From: a virus | IMG/VR virus record: IMGVR_UViG_3300049740_000279 | Coordinates: 1 to 37,074 of that record | Reading direction: 5' to 3' (one strand) | DNA length: 37,074 nucleotides | The notes under the pieces: generated by a model | What the model saw: the letters and a program-made list of their open reading frames with translations, nothing else | What the model was told of the DNA's origin: nothing | Database searches by the model: none | Shown here: in pieces, positions 21,965 through 28,204 of the stretch | Numbering within the stretch: position 1 is the first letter of the stretch | How the letters are laid out: the number at the start of each line of letters is the position of its first letter | Made by a program: the position numbers and the translations under genes

Positions 21965-22444
21965 TTACTGACTCTTTGATTGTGCTACGAGTGAATCGAA
22001 TACTGCCTTTGGCATTCTTAGTTTGACAAAGGTATACTGTTTACCTGCATATACAAACGTTGAACGTTCTTCTTCAAGGTGTTGTGTAATTGCCGTATCA
22101 TTTACCTTGTACGAAATAAACGTGTTTGTATCTTTAGTATCATTTGTAAAATTCATAGTTGTTTCACTATTCACTCTACCATTAATACGTTTTGCAAAGT
22201 TATTCATTGCAATAGCATACATTTGCTCTTCTGCGGCTTGTTGGAAAATACTTTCTCCTGCCCCACATGCATATGCATACTCTTCTTTCCACCAGAACCA
22301 ACCTTCGGTTCCTGCTTGGGCACATGATGCATACCACTTAGGTTGTGCATACGTGTCTCTTTCAGCAATGGTAGTCATACTTGAACAAGCACCCAACATA
22401 GATACTAGGGTACCTGCCATTGCTAGTTTCATTATTGCCTTCAT
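21965..22444 (-). CDS. LPP20-family outer-membrane lipoprotein
   Basis: 159 residues. Lipoprotein signal MKAIMKLAMAGTLVSMLGAC with Cys20. QPKWYASCAQAG, YACGAGESIFQQAAEEQMYAIAMNNFAKRINGRVNSETTM and QYTFVKLRMPKAVFDSL match the LPP20/FlgP layout (PKWY...GxG...A-rich helix...). In bacteria such proteins sit in the outer membrane and some support the flagellum. A phage role is unknown; changing the host surface to block superinfection is a reasonable guess. First gene after the promoter at 22486-22514 and head of the envelope operon. Confidence 0.82.
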   Translation of the reverse strand: MKAIMKLAMAGTLVSMLGACSSMTTIAERDTYAQPKWYASCAQAGTEGWFWWKEEYAYACGAGESIFQQAAEEQMYAIAMNNFAKRINGRVNSETTMNFTNDTKDTNTFISYKVNDTAITQHLEEERSTFVYAGKQYTFVKLRMPKAVFDSLVAQSKSQ

Positions 22445-22485
22445 TATAAGCCTCCTATTTTTGCCTATTTGTTAATTATGTATAT

Positions 22486-22514
22486 ACTATAGCACCATTA
22501 ATTCAAATGGTCAA
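22486..22514 (-). promoter_or_regulatory. Sigma-70-like promoter of the lipoprotein operon
   Basis: TTGACC (22514-22509), 17 nt, TATAGT (22491-22486), about 40 nt before ATG 22444. Confidence 0.82.
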
Positions 22515-22534
22515 CCTTTTGTTTACCAAAATGT

Positions 22535-22621
22535 TTAACCACAATTTGCCACACAAATCATTAGTAAATCTTGTGCGTTCAATAATCGAACTACAAGTGC
22601 AAAACCAATAAATTCAACCAT
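22535..22621 (-). CDS. Possible 28-residue hydrophobic peptide
   Basis: ATG at 22621 lies 1 nt after the previous stop, with AGGAGA at a suitable distance inside the end of that gene. The peptide MVEFIGFALVVRLLNAQDLL... is hydrophobic and could be a small membrane peptide. The length is too short to exclude chance; the good ribosome site and exact coupling are the only support. Confidence 0.35.
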   Translation of the reverse strand: MVEFIGFALVVRLLNAQDLLMICVANCG

Positions 22622-22622
22622 T

Positions 22623-23075
22623 TTAATTTCTCCTCATCTGTGCGATTTCAGTTGCTTGTTTTGATCCTGTTTTGTCATCGTCGTCTGCAAACACAGGAAC
22701 CAAGTTACTTTTATGCATCATAGCAATACCTACAAGTTTACGTTCACCTGTGTATTGCATAGATTCTTTTTTGGTTGCTGGAGCAAAACTATCCTTAGTA
22801 ACACGACTAGGAATGTATTCTGTTTCACGTACTTTTGGACCTTCCCAAGTCCATGCCTTAGTAGATGTTTTTGTTTTGGGTTTAAAGTTACCACTTACGT
22901 ATTCAACATATTCATCAAATGTCATTATATTACTGTGTGCATGAATACGTTTCATAGACTTATTATGTTCACGATGCTCTTTGACAAGACGTTCGAGTCT
23001 GCCTTTAGTCATCTTGGTAGCTTTACGTTTCTTAGTATTAAGGGAAGTCATTCCACGTACCAAACTCATAGTCAT
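22623..23075 (-). CDS. Conserved basic phage protein, unknown
   Basis: 150 residues. Start ATG 23075 with GAGGT about 9 nt upstream. Strongly basic N-terminus (SLNTKKRKATKMTKGRLERLVKEHREHNKSMKRIH, ~11-45), then MTFDEYVEYVSGNF, WTWEGPKVRETEYIPSR and a C-terminal ERKLVGIAMMHKSNLVPVF with an acidic stretch DDDDK. Similar proteins occur in T4-like marine phages without known function. Nucleic-acid contact is plausible from charge. Own promoter at 23110-23138. Confidence 0.75.
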   Translation of the reverse strand: MTMSLVRGMTSLNTKKRKATKMTKGRLERLVKEHREHNKSMKRIHAHSNIMTFDEYVEYVSGNFKPKTKTSTKAWTWEGPKVRETEYIPSRVTKDSFAPATKKESMQYTGERKLVGIAMMHKSNLVPVFADDDDKTGSKQATEIAQMRRN

Positions 23076-23109
23076 AATAATGTTACCTCTACTTTACTTT
23101 AATACTATT

Positions 23110-23138
23110 ATTGTAACGCAGAGTTAACATTATGTCAA
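23110..23138 (-). promoter_or_regulatory. Sigma-70-like promoter
   Basis: TTGACA (23138-23133), 17 nt, TACAAT (23115-23110), about 35 nt before ATG 23075. Confidence 0.8.
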
Positions 23139-23154
23139 GAGTTAGTTTACCAAT

Positions 23155-24210
23155 TTACTGATACGGGTCAACATCCAAATACTTGCCCCATTCTGAATAG
23201 TAATGACGCATACCTACTTCATCATGTATAGTTCCATTTTCATGTCTACCATGTAATATGTTACGTGCTTCTGTACCTTCACGCATTGTAGTACCTTGTC
23301 CTGCTACACCAATTAGGTCTTCATGTAGGTTACGTCCGAACGGTCCCCATATGCTGTTGTGATGTTTGATACGTGTTAGTCTTTCTTCAGGTGTATCCTT
23401 ACGCAGTCCATAACCTCTAAACTCAATAAGAACTTTGTTACAACTTAGGGGAGTAACTGAATCACTACGGTAGGCGGAGCCTCGAAGGTTGAAGTTGAAT
23501 CCAGGGAACAGATCGACCATGTACCATTGATTGGGTGGCAAGTTTGGGAATGATAATTCTCCTCTATCTTCAAAGCCTTCGTACTCCTCATAGTTGACAG
23601 TAAAACTAGACACATTAACATGCCCATTATCAAAAGGTATATTCTTACGTGCGAAGTACTCATCATTGAACCCACTTACTCTATTGAAGTAGTGCATGAA
23701 GTCGTGATAGAATTCACTATTGGTATCATGCCATAACTTATAATTGGTATTTATAATTGCTTTGTGATAATGAAACACTTCCATTTCTTCTGTGTCAATA
23801 GCATCAGCAATACAATCAAATGCACCTGCTGTCCATTCCTCAACACTCTGCGTTGGATTAGGATCAAGTGTTACCCATACCATGCCTCCGTGCTTTACTT
23901 CACAATGCAACTGTGGTTCAACAGTTACAATAGGTGCTCCAAGAGTACCACTAGGTGCCCAACTGCCATAGTTACGATATGCTCGAACACCATCGCCTGT
24001 GTTGTATGCAATAACATTAACACCTGCTATCTGTGTTGTTCGGTAGTCTAGTTTGTTATACATCTCAGAGATGTGGCACATAGGTACCCATACTTTACTA
24101 AAGATACGTTCTTGCTCTTGTGCAAATATTTCTGGATCGTTATATGCTGAACTGCTGATTGATTCTACGTTTGGTTGTGCTAACCAACTCTTATGATTAC
24201 GTGGTGGCAT
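23155..24210 (-). CDS. Rieske-type ring-hydroxylating oxygenase alpha-subunit lacking the Rieske ligands
   Basis: 351 residues. The N-terminal ~120 have the strand order of a Rieske domain (IFSKVWVPMCHISEM, GVNVIAYNTGDGVRAYRNYG, GGMVWVTLDP), but CxH...CxxH is gone: NYGSWAPSG stands where NVCRHRG is expected, and only LHCEVKHGG (101-109) is left near the second pair. The catalytic domain keeps NTNYKLWHDTNSEFYHDFMHY with Glu166, His169 and His173 as the iron-site candidates and Asp298 in LHEDLIGVAGQG as the third ligand. So it may be a mononuclear-iron enzyme with another electron route, or a repurposed protein. An intact reading frame argues against a pseudogene. Confidence 0.82.
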   Translation of the reverse strand: MPPRNHKSWLAQPNVESISSSAYNDPEIFAQEQERIFSKVWVPMCHISEMYNKLDYRTTQIAGVNVIAYNTGDGVRAYRNYGSWAPSGTLGAPIVTVEPQLHCEVKHGGMVWVTLDPNPTQSVEEWTAGAFDCIADAIDTEEMEVFHYHKAIINTNYKLWHDTNSEFYHDFMHYFNRVSGFNDEYFARKNIPFDNGHVNVSSFTVNYEEYEGFEDRGELSFPNLPPNQWYMVDLFPGFNFNLRGSAYRSDSVTPLSCNKVLIEFRGYGLRKDTPEERLTRIKHHNSIWGPFGRNLHEDLIGVAGQGTTMREGTEARNILHGRHENGTIHDEVGMRHYYSEWGKYLDVDPYQ

Positions 24211-24237
24211 GTTTTCTCCTTATGCTATATTTAAATT

Positions 24238-24267
24238 ATTATAACACAGAAAAATGCCTAAGTCTAA
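24238..24267 (-). promoter_or_regulatory. Sigma-70-like promoter of the Rieske-type gene
   Basis: TTAGAC (24267-24262), 18 nt, perfect TATAAT (24243-24238), about 28 nt before ATG 24210. The -35 is weaker than in the other promoters of the window. Confidence 0.65.
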
Positions 24268-24277
24268 TAGGCTGTGT

Positions 24278-24466
24278 CTATAAGCCAATATTTTCTAACT
24301 GTAACCAACGAAGTATTATGTAGCTAGGAAGGCCAACTAAGAAACCTACTGTCTCTGGGTCTTCTGGCTCAAAGAACATTAGTACTGAAAATGTTATTCC
24401 TAAAGACATTATAACCATCTTTAGATCTTTAATAGCATCTTGTGTTGTTTGCCCAGGTTCTTTCAC
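24278..24466 (-). CDS. Small two-segment membrane protein
   Basis: 62 residues from GTG 24466, just downstream of the tmRNA terminator. Hydrophobic segments VIMSLGITFSVLMFF (~18-32) and VGFLVGLPSYIILRWL (~40-55) flank EPEDPET, suggesting a helical hairpin in the membrane. A small holin-like or envelope protein is possible; nothing specific supports that. The GTG start and weak ribosome site lower confidence. Confidence 0.55.
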   Translation of the reverse strand: MKEPGQTTQDAIKDLKMVIMSLGITFSVLMFFEPEDPETVGFLVGLPSYIILRWLQLENIGL

Positions 24467-24481
24467 ATTGCCCCCAATAGT

Positions 24482-24503
24482 AAAAACGCAACTTTTCTGT
24501 TGC
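24482..24503 (-). terminator. Terminator hairpin at the end of the tmRNA
   Basis: 5-bp stem GCAAC (24488-24492) with GTTGC (24499-24503), 6-nt loop, followed on the minus strand by TTTTT (24486-24482). Confidence 0.65.
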
Positions 24504-24750
24504 CAGGTAAGTTGCCAACCCCGTAACCTAGTTAATTACTAGGCCGCAAGAGCAAAGTTTTCGTTTGCGTCTGTAGTTTTCTTCGCGATAACCGTGCTTA
24601 GATCCGGATAACTCCACTAACTCTATTAACTACCAGTCGATCCTAGTTCGCCCCCATCATAAGCACACTCCTGTGCTTAATGTGTTTATGGTGGAGGCGT
24701 CGGGTACTGCCCCCGAGTCCTGTATAGCGTTTGAATTGCTTCAACGTTAT
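24482..24750 (-). ncRNA. ssrA: Circularly permuted (two-piece) tmRNA
   Basis: Rescues ribosomes stalled on broken mRNA and tags the product for proteolysis. Order on the minus strand: the acceptor piece comes first, with T-arm TCGGG-GGCAGTA-CCCGA (24716-24700) and 3' end CGCCTCC-ACCA (24699-24689). A ~33-nt spacer with a hairpin follows. The coding piece begins GGGGGCG (24655-24649). The two ends pair into a 7-bp acceptor stem with a G3-U70 wobble, the alanine identity element. CTGGTAG in the coding piece can pair with CTATACAG before the T-arm. The tag frame from 24586 to 24539 reads AKKTTDANENFALAA plus stop. Permutation and the GGCAGTA loop are alphaproteobacterial. 5' and 3' ends are approximate. 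Confidence 0.95.
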
Positions 24751-24755
24751 GAGTA

Positions 24756-24786
24756 TATTTATACACTCATTATGCGGCTATGTCAA
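24756..24786 (-). promoter_or_regulatory. tmRNA promoter, combining sigma-70 and late-type elements
   Basis: TTGACA (24786-24781), 17 nt, TATAAA (24763-24758); the -10 extends to TATAAATA (24763-24756), a perfect T4-type late box. The sequence could serve both early and late polymerase forms. The TTGACA begins inside the 3' coding end of the upstream gene. Confidence 0.75.
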
Positions 24787-25075
24787 GTTCTTTTTCTACT
24801 TTTTCTTTTGTTTTGGAATTTGGATTCTTTAAAGGCTCTAACCAACTGTCGGCAATGTATGCTCTTGGGCTAGGTCCAAACAGGCTTGATAAGTCTTCTG
24901 CTTCAATCCACCAATAGTGATCTGTAACAGGGCATTGGCAGGGCATACCTCTAAACTCAAACTGTTCTCCTTGTTTGAATTTACCAATATAATCTACGCA
25001 TTTGACAATTCGTCCAATATTCTCAGGACGTACTGAATATATGATTTGGGCTAAGTCGCCTTTAGTACACTTCAT
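24770..25075 (-). CDS. Small phage protein with a KOW/SH3-like start, unknown
   Basis: 101 residues from ATG 25075; a longer frame upstream would overlap the plus-strand gene at 25115. GDLAQIIYSVRPENIGRIVKCVDYIG (~6-31) has the strand-turn-strand pattern of a KOW/SH3-like barrel; GMPCQCPVTDHYWWIEAEDL (~43-62) carries two cysteines and aromatic residues; the tail is lysine/glutamate-rich. No clear Shine-Dalgarno. Divergent from the gene at 25115. Confidence 0.68.
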   Translation of the reverse strand: MKCTKGDLAQIIYSVRPENIGRIVKCVDYIGKFKQGEQFEFRGMPCQCPVTDHYWWIEAEDLSSLFGPSPRAYIADSWLEPLKNPNSKTKEKVEKELDIAA

Positions 25076-25114
25076 GTCTATATTTAATAAGTAGAAACTA
25101 AAAGAAAGGTCGTT

Positions 25115-25369
25115 ATGGCTAAAATGAGAAAGTTCCATTTTTGGAATGAAGCAGGTGATGAAAAAGATACAGAGCAATTAAGTTTAACAAGAGCAGTTAA
25201 GGCTGTGCAAAGTGACTTCAAAGATATGTTTATTGGTGTTGAGTATATCAGTAAGAAAGGTAAAGAAATTGCAGAAACAATTAAATTACCTTGGGGTAGA
25301 AAAGTAAGACAATCAATTGAAGCTGAGAAGAAGAGAGCGGCATTAAAGGCTAAACAAGCCTTACGTTAA
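25115..25369 (+). CDS. Small basic protein, unknown
   Basis: 84 residues, the second plus-strand gene. AAAGAAAGG precedes ATG 25115. MRKFHFWNEAGDEKDTEQLSLTRAVKAVQSDFKDMFIGVEYISKKG is alpha/beta; the C-terminal third (RQSIEAEKKRAALKAKQALR) is a basic helix. It occurs as a short hypothetical in related marine phages, as far as the pattern suggests; no function recognised. It ends 3 nt before the cold-shock gene's stop, so the two converge. Confidence 0.72.
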   Translation: MAKMRKFHFWNEAGDEKDTEQLSLTRAVKAVQSDFKDMFIGVEYISKKGKEIAETIKLPWGRKVRQSIEAEKKRAALKAKQALR

Positions 25370-25372
25370 TTG

Positions 25373-25600
25373 TTACCTATTAAAACTGTCGGGTATTGCC
25401 AAGTTACCAGCTATCATTCGTCCACGGTTATCAACCATTTCAAATTCAAGTTGCATCTTGTTTTGGATATTTGTAATCTGTGCGGCGTTAAAAGCACTGA
25501 CATGTACAAACACATCTTGTCCACCGGATGACGGAGTAATAAATCCGTAACCTTTTTTCGCATCAAACCACTTTAGAATGCCATGTATTCTATCGCTCAT
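25373..25600 (-). CDS. csp: Cold-shock protein (CspA-like RNA chaperone)
   Basis: 75 residues. Ends of the OB-fold with RNP1 KGYGFI (16-21) and RNP2 VFVHV (30-34), preceded by GILKWFDAKKG and followed by LEFEMVDNRGRMIAGNLAIP. These proteins bind single-stranded RNA or DNA and melt structure in mRNA. A promoter lies at 25647-25675 that also contains TATAAATA. It fits the window's other translation-support genes (bS21, tmRNA). Confidence 0.94.
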   Translation of the reverse strand: MSDRIHGILKWFDAKKGYGFITPSSGGQDVFVHVSAFNAAQITNIQNKMQLEFEMVDNRGRMIAGNLAIPDSFNR

Positions 25601-25646
25601 AAGTTTATTATTTCCTTAATATAACAATGTTAATTATTGCTACTGT

Positions 25647-25675
25647 TGTATAGTGTATTTATAGCTTTATGTCAA
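25647..25675 (-). promoter_or_regulatory. Promoter of the cold-shock gene with an internal late box
   Basis: TTGACA (25675-25670), 17 nt, TATACA (25652-25647). A perfect TATAAATA (25663-25656) sits in the spacer, giving a possible overlapping late start. Confidence 0.75.
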
Positions 25676-25684
25676 AATTAAGCC

Positions 25685-25720
25685 AAAAAAATAGCACGGC
25701 CTTTTGAGGGGCCGTGCTAT
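25685..25720 (-). terminator. Rho-independent terminator after the histone-like gene
   Basis: Perfect 11-bp stem ATAGCACGGCC (25691-25701) with GGCCGTGCTAT (25710-25720), 8-nt loop, followed on the minus strand by TTTTTT (25690-25685). The clearest terminator in the window. Confidence 0.92.
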
Positions 25721-25728
25721 ATTATAAA

Positions 25729-25908
25729 CTACATTGAGTTCTTTTTTTCCTGAATTTCAGCACGTCTTGCCTTAGTAAGTTTACCAAGTTCACCTAGTGC
25801 TTTTCTTGCTCTTGCCGCGGCCGCTTTAACACCCTTAGTTTCGAAAGACTCGCTTTCAGCTAAGTATGATTCCATTGCCGCTTTAATCGCTTCGTGATGT
25901 TGTGACAT
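25729..25908 (-). CDS. Histone-H1-like (Hc1-type) small basic protein
   Basis: 59 residues, complete frame ATG 25908 to TAG, with AGGAGA ahead of the start. The second half KGVKAAAARARKALGELGKLTKARRAEIQEKK resembles the GNKAA...R.R....L.K..K..R.E helix at the start of chlamydial Hc1 and related small bacterial proteins that coat DNA. The first 25 residues (HHEAIKAAMESYLAESESFE) are an acidic-leaning helix. It may compact phage or host DNA. Bounded by the strong terminator at 25685-25720. Confidence 0.72.
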   Translation of the reverse strand: MSQHHEAIKAAMESYLAESESFETKGVKAAAARARKALGELGKLTKARRAEIQEKKNSM

Positions 25909-25977
25909 AATTATCTCCTATTGTGTTTAACACGCTTTTATTTACTATCATAGCATTTAAGGCGTGTTAAATGTGGT

Positions 25978-27051
25978 TTAGAATTTATATTTCACAGATC
26001 CCAGGATTGATGTTGTATCAGCATAATCTGCACCAGTGATAGTTGATGTTCCACTCTTATCGTGTAGATATAAACCAATCTCTAATCCATCTTGCTTATC
26101 AGCACGTTTGCCAGCGTCATAGTTAGCATACACGTTATGAACAACACCGTAATAGTTACCATCGTAACCTAAGTCATCATTCATAGTTCTATGAGCAGTA
26201 ACATAAGTTGCTGGAGTAACATTATACATTACACCCATATCAATTCTGTCATCACTTGCAAGACCTGTGTCTTTGTCGTCCCACAACTCAACACCCCATT
26301 GCATTGGGATATCCCATCTACGAAGTGTTCCGCCAATAGCGTATCCTTCTTGACGAGTGTCTGTTGTGTAACTTGCTGAACCTGCCGCAGTTGTGTCAAT
26401 GATCATGTATGATACATCAGCTAAACCTAATAAGCTAACTGTTGCACTTGCATACAATGAGTCTTCGTTGTTATCGTAACCAACAACTACACCCCATGGC
26501 TTTTCTCTTTTAAGTCTGTACGCATCAAATTCGAATTCAGTTTCTTTTTCAAATCCGCCTAATACTAAAACAGTCTTTTCATTGTGATCCAACCTACTAC
26601 TTGATTCAGTAATGATAATTGGTGCTCCAATCTTTGATGTTTTTGCAAAGCCAATGCGTTGTGCATCAGTTTCACCAACATAGATTGTTGCGAAGTCATT
26701 ACCAAAACCTAATTGCTTTTCAACAATAGTATTGTCAAGAGTACTATCTAATGCATAATCACTATCATACGTCATAGTTGCACCAACCCAGTTAAGGTTA
26801 AGCATGTTCTTGTCAATATCTAAGTCTTGGCTAATACCAACTTGCAATTCAGCACGTGAGTCCCAACCAGAGTCATAAGTTTTATCGTCATATATACCCT
26901 CAATTTCACCATTGACATAAAGTCCAGCTGGTAAATTTGGCATACTACTTTCAAGGGCCTGTACTCTACTTTCGAGACCTGCATCGTCAGCCAAGGTTCC
27001 TGTCGCAAGAGTTGCGAACAAGACGGCTAACACCATCGTTACTTTTTTCAT
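25978..27051 (-). CDS. Outer-membrane porin with signal peptide
   Basis: 357 residues. A Sec signal (MKKVTMVLAVLFATLATGTLA) precedes a short coiled-coil segment (GLESRVQALESSMPNLPAG), then alternating amphipathic strands typical of a beta-barrel (LYVNGEIEGIYDD, LQVGISQDLDI, NLNWVGATMTYDSD, FATIYVGETDA, GVVVGYDNNEDSLYASATVSL, ...) and a C-terminal VKYKF ending in Phe, the BamA recognition feature. Phages carrying porins are known (e.g. lambdoid nmpC/lc type). Possible roles are altered nutrient entry or masking of the phage receptor. Upstream has a late-like CATAAATA (27122-27115) and a TATAAT (27083-27078). Confidence 0.86.
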   Translation of the reverse strand: MKKVTMVLAVLFATLATGTLADDAGLESRVQALESSMPNLPAGLYVNGEIEGIYDDKTYDSGWDSRAELQVGISQDLDIDKNMLNLNWVGATMTYDSDYALDSTLDNTIVEKQLGFGNDFATIYVGETDAQRIGFAKTSKIGAPIIITESSSRLDHNEKTVLVLGGFEKETEFEFDAYRLKREKPWGVVVGYDNNEDSLYASATVSLLGLADVSYMIIDTTAAGSASYTTDTRQEGYAIGGTLRRWDIPMQWGVELWDDKDTGLASDDRIDMGVMYNVTPATYVTAHRTMNDDLGYDGNYYGVVHNVYANYDAGKRADKQDGLEIGLYLHDKSGTSTITGADYADTTSILGSVKYKF

Positions 27052-27086
27052 TTTATTTTATTATATCCTTATCTATATTATAACAT

Positions 27087-27108
27087 AAAAAGACTCCGGG
27101 AGAGTCTT
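27087..27108 (-). terminator. Rho-independent terminator after the PAAR gene
   Basis: 7-bp stem AAGACTC (27090-27096) with GAGTCTT (27102-27108), 5-nt loop, followed on the minus strand by T5 (27091-27087). It separates the tail operon from the porin gene. Confidence 0.85.
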
Positions 27109-27154
27109 CGAGCTTATTTATGCTATCTTTGAGTGCATTTATCTTTAAAGTGGT

Positions 27155-28204
27155 TTAACTAGTAGCATATCCATTAGCTTTTAAGGTCTGTTGTGCCCAT
27201 GGATATTTTGGTAGGCCAGTTCTACTTCCATTGGAACCCCAAGCCACTTTTGCACCTCTAATATCAATGTGCGTAAATGTATTGTATATGCCAATTGCAG
27301 TAAACCCTGCGTCAATAGCCGCTTGAATGAACTTTTGACGTTGTGCTGTTGTTAGTCCTGTCTGAACAATGTCGACAGCATTTCCTAACATGTGTTGACT
27401 TTTCTTAGATCCACCAACTCTTGAATTGTATTCTGGACTTCTATATCCACTAGTACAAACTAATTGGAAACCCATCTCTCTAGATATTCTTTCTAAGCCT
27501 GTTACAACTTGTGGTTTCACTCTACTGTCAACGTGTGGTAACCATTTAATAAATTGTCCATCTGCATTTGATGGTTGTTTACTTGGAACTTCTTCAACTA
27601 ACTCTCCATCTGACGATGAACTTGCTGGAGCCGGTTGTGGTCCTGCTGTATTTGTTACTCCGGATTCTCCACCTGTAAGTACAGGACTTTCATTACCACG
27701 TCTAGCAGTTGGAATACCACCATCGCCATATTCTACTGCTTCTGTTGTATCTGGATCAACTCCGTTATCTCTTTCAATCTTACGACCAATAATAATGTCT
27801 GCGGCTTCTACTGGATCAAGTGTAACCTTTTCAAAGCCCATTGCTTGTGCAACTACGTTACCTATTGCGTTCGCTTGTTCTTCTGCTGTTGCTTGTGGAT
27901 CACCTGCTACGTCTGTACTACCTGTAACAATAACTGCCTTGTAAGGAGCGTCTGTATCAATTACATCACCAATCCTTGCTGTAAGTAACTCATTAGTAAT
28001 GTCTATTGTTGATCCTGTTATAATTTTACCTATATGCCCACAGTCAGTTTCAACTAGGTCTCCTAGTCTTGCTGTAGGAATGTTGTTAGTAAACACGTTC
28101 GGACTACCTGTTATAATAGTACCACCAATGTCTAAAGGTGGATGACTAGGATGATAACAAGTACCTTGTGTCCTGTCGCCAATTCTTGCTATTGGTTGTC
28201 CCAT
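27155..28204 (-). CDS. PAAR-repeat tail-tip protein fused to an M15 peptidoglycan peptidase
   Basis: 349 residues. The N-terminus (~1-100) has three PAAR-like repeats (ARIGDRT...GGTIITGSPNVF; ARLGDLVETDCGHIGKIITGS; ARIGDVIDTD...VIVTGS), which form the cone that tips a contractile-tail spike. A Pro/Ser/Ala-rich linker (~180-215) leads to a D-Ala-D-Ala-type peptidase domain: SGYRSPEYNSRVGG, SQHMLGNAVDI (H271, D278) and FTHIDIR (H312) are the zinc ligands. It would pierce the outer membrane and cut peptidoglycan stems during entry. Follows, 0 nt apart, two genes with shared terminal modules. Confidence 0.92.
   Translation of the reverse strand: MGQPIARIGDRTQGTCYHPSHPPLDIGGTIITGSPNVFTNNIPTARLGDLVETDCGHIGKIITGSTIDITNELLTARIGDVIDTDAPYKAVIVTGSTDVAGDPQATAEEQANAIGNVVAQAMGFEKVTLDPVEAADIIIGRKIERDNGVDPDTTEAVEYGDGGIPTARRGNESPVLTGGESGVTNTAGPQPAPASSSSDGELVEEVPSKQPSNADGQFIKWLPHVDSRVKPQVVTGLERISREMGFQLVCTSGYRSPEYNSRVGGSKKSQHMLGNAVDIVQTGLTTAQRQKFIQAAIDAGFTAIGIYNTFTHIDIRGAKVAWGSNGSRTGLPKYPWAQQTLKANGYATS

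Noticed and set aside
23748-23755. TATAAATA on the minus strand inside the Rieske-type gene
   Set aside because: Lies in the middle of a coding region with no gene starting just after it; most likely chance in AT-rich DNA.
23155-24210. Rieske-type gene as a decayed pseudogene
   Set aside because: Frame is full-length with a TATAAT promoter, and the iron site of the catalytic domain is kept; ligand loss alone does not show decay.
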